Under the pieces are notes generated by a model. That model was not told the origin of the DNA. It saw only the letters and a list, made by a program, of their open reading frames with translations, and made no database searches. A stretch of 64,000 bases of DNA from positions 1,202,501 to 1,266,500 of the forward strand of contig NC_135566.1 of assembly GCF_964340395.1 (NCBI RefSeq), in the 5' to 3' direction. This document shows positions 63,213-64,000 of this stretch, piece by piece. This stretch comes from Glandiceps talaboti (Eukaryota; Hemichordata; Enteropneusta; Spengelidae). Every line of letters starts with the position of its first letter. The first letter of the stretch is position 1. Both the position numbers and the translations under genes were made by a program.

Positions 63213-63222
63213 TCATTAGTTT
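63213..63222 (-). CDS. Possible 10-nt microexon
   Basis: On the minus strand TTTCTTTCTTATTCACAG (a strong acceptor) is followed after ten bases, AAACTAATGA, by the consensus donor GTAAGT. Read in the phase required by the 62.1 kb exon it gives (x)AA-ACT-AAT-GA, i.e. Thr-Asn and the first two bases of Glu, with no stop. Excellent splice sites and correct phase support it, but a 10-nt exon needs transcript evidence. The next exon upstream would have to end with one leftover base; I do not find it before the window ends. Confidence 0.3.
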
Positions 63223-63748
63223 CTGTGAATAAGAAAGAAATTAATGGTGAACAGTATAAAAATATTGAGAGGACACATTGGGATGTATGTATAGAGACAG
63301 ACATGAAACACACACAAGGTTACGGTATTATAAATAGCAAACATATACATAATTGAACTGTGAGGGCGCGCTCACCAATTTACCTCGGGTGAGCTTTATA
63401 CTATGCTTAGCAATGGACCTGTTCCAAGAAGCATAGCACACCTCCCTATTTACAACACTGTGTATTTTGTATGCCTGGGAGTTGTACATGCCCTACTCAG
63501 GGGCTGGTTGTCATCTGACTGTACTCTGGATTTATGAGTAAATATGTTTGTTTTGTTGATGGCATTCATCATTCTTTTTATAAATAACACAGATATAAGC
63601 ATAGATCAACATGTATGTCCATTGTTTACTGATGAAAATAATATATGCAAACCAAGCTGAAAAAACACTAGCAGCGTCTTCTCACACAATGTATATTGGA
63701 ACTACAAAATTGACTTTTGATGTTGCCAGCATGTCAACTTATCTGCCT

Positions 63749-64000
63749 GAATAACCTAGCCCTCCCCCCAGGCAGTGAACTATTTATAACCTAGCCCTCA
63801 CCCCAGGTAGTGAACTATTTATAACCTAGCCCCCACCCCAGGCAGTGAACTATTTATAACCTAGCCCCCACCCCAGGTAGTGAACTATTTATAACCTAGC
63901 CCCCTCCCCAGGCAGTGAACTATTTATAACCTAGCCCCCACCCCAGGTAGTGAACTATTTATAACCTAGCCCCCTCCCCAGGCAGTGAACTATTTATAAC
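63749..64000. repeat. 34-bp minisatellite, at least 7 copies, cut by the window edge
   Basis: Unit CCCCAGGCAGTGAACTATTT plus ATAACCTAGCCCYC. GCAGTG and GTAGTG variants alternate almost strictly (G,T,G,T,G,T,G), suggesting a 68-bp higher-order unit. It continues past 64000. Confidence 0.95.

Larger units (their letters stand above)
18418..63222 (-). other. Span of the interrupted minus-strand membrane-protein gene (5' part outside window)
   Basis: Exons in transcript order are 63213-63222 (possible), 62084-62148, 60274-60388, 58919-58980, 57007-57140, 40086-40164, 26693-26720, 24456-24612 and 18418-18696. All intron junctions are GT-AG and every phase agrees: 2,1,2,1,0,1,2,0. Together they give about 310 residues with at least five hydrophobic spans and no enzyme or receptor motif I can name. 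The upstream exons and start codon lie beyond 64000. Introns up to 17 kb are filled with minisatellites. Because the region is CpG-depleted, the gene is probably expressed and methylated in the germ line (inference). Confidence 0.6.

Overview
The window is nuclear DNA from an animal, most likely a marine invertebrate. It is AT-rich, has low gene density, contains interrupted genes with GT-AG introns, carries an unusually heavy load of micro- and minisatellites, and includes a tRNA-derived SINE and a LINE tail. I see no bacterial, viral or organellar operon structure. I cannot name the phylum from sequence alone; lancelet, hemichordate or lophotrochozoan would all fit.

The main content is one interrupted gene on the minus strand. 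It enters from beyond the right edge and stops at 18418. Eight exons (62084-62148, 60274-60388, 58919-58980, 57007-57140, 40086-40164, 26693-26720, 24456-24612, 18418-18696), plus a possible 10-nt microexon at 63213-63222, join without any phase conflict. They encode about 310 residues of the C-terminal part of a multi-pass membrane protein. The five largest or most upstream exons are clear; the 79-nt and 28-nt exons are weaker. I do not recognise the family. A phase-compatible cassette at 32308-32454 might replace the 40.1/26.7/24.6 kb exons.

Layout: 1 to about 14 kb is CpG-normal, with no gene I can support. It holds AT microsatellites, a (CCTAA)n block, a CTCF-like site and a (GTAT)n/(GA)n/(ACAG)n compound repeat. 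At about 13.9-15.4 kb a 37-bp minisatellite and a long (AT)n tract mark the change to CpG-poor sequence, which then continues to the right end. This fits a gene body methylated in the germ line. Inside it, short CpG-retaining islets coincide with exons, or with open frames that deserve testing (32.4, 38.2-38.6, 46.4, 49.9, 59.1 kb).

The introns hold most of the arrays: a 26-bp palindrome array (16.4-17.0 kb), a 26-bp array (30.5-31.1 kb), a higher-order array (32.8-34.6 kb) and a 60-bp array of about 50 units whose unit resembles the 5' half of a tRNA (52.8-55.9 kb). A 51-bp array at 59.8-60.3 kb consists of copies of an exon 3' end together with its splice donor. The right edge cuts through a 34-bp array.
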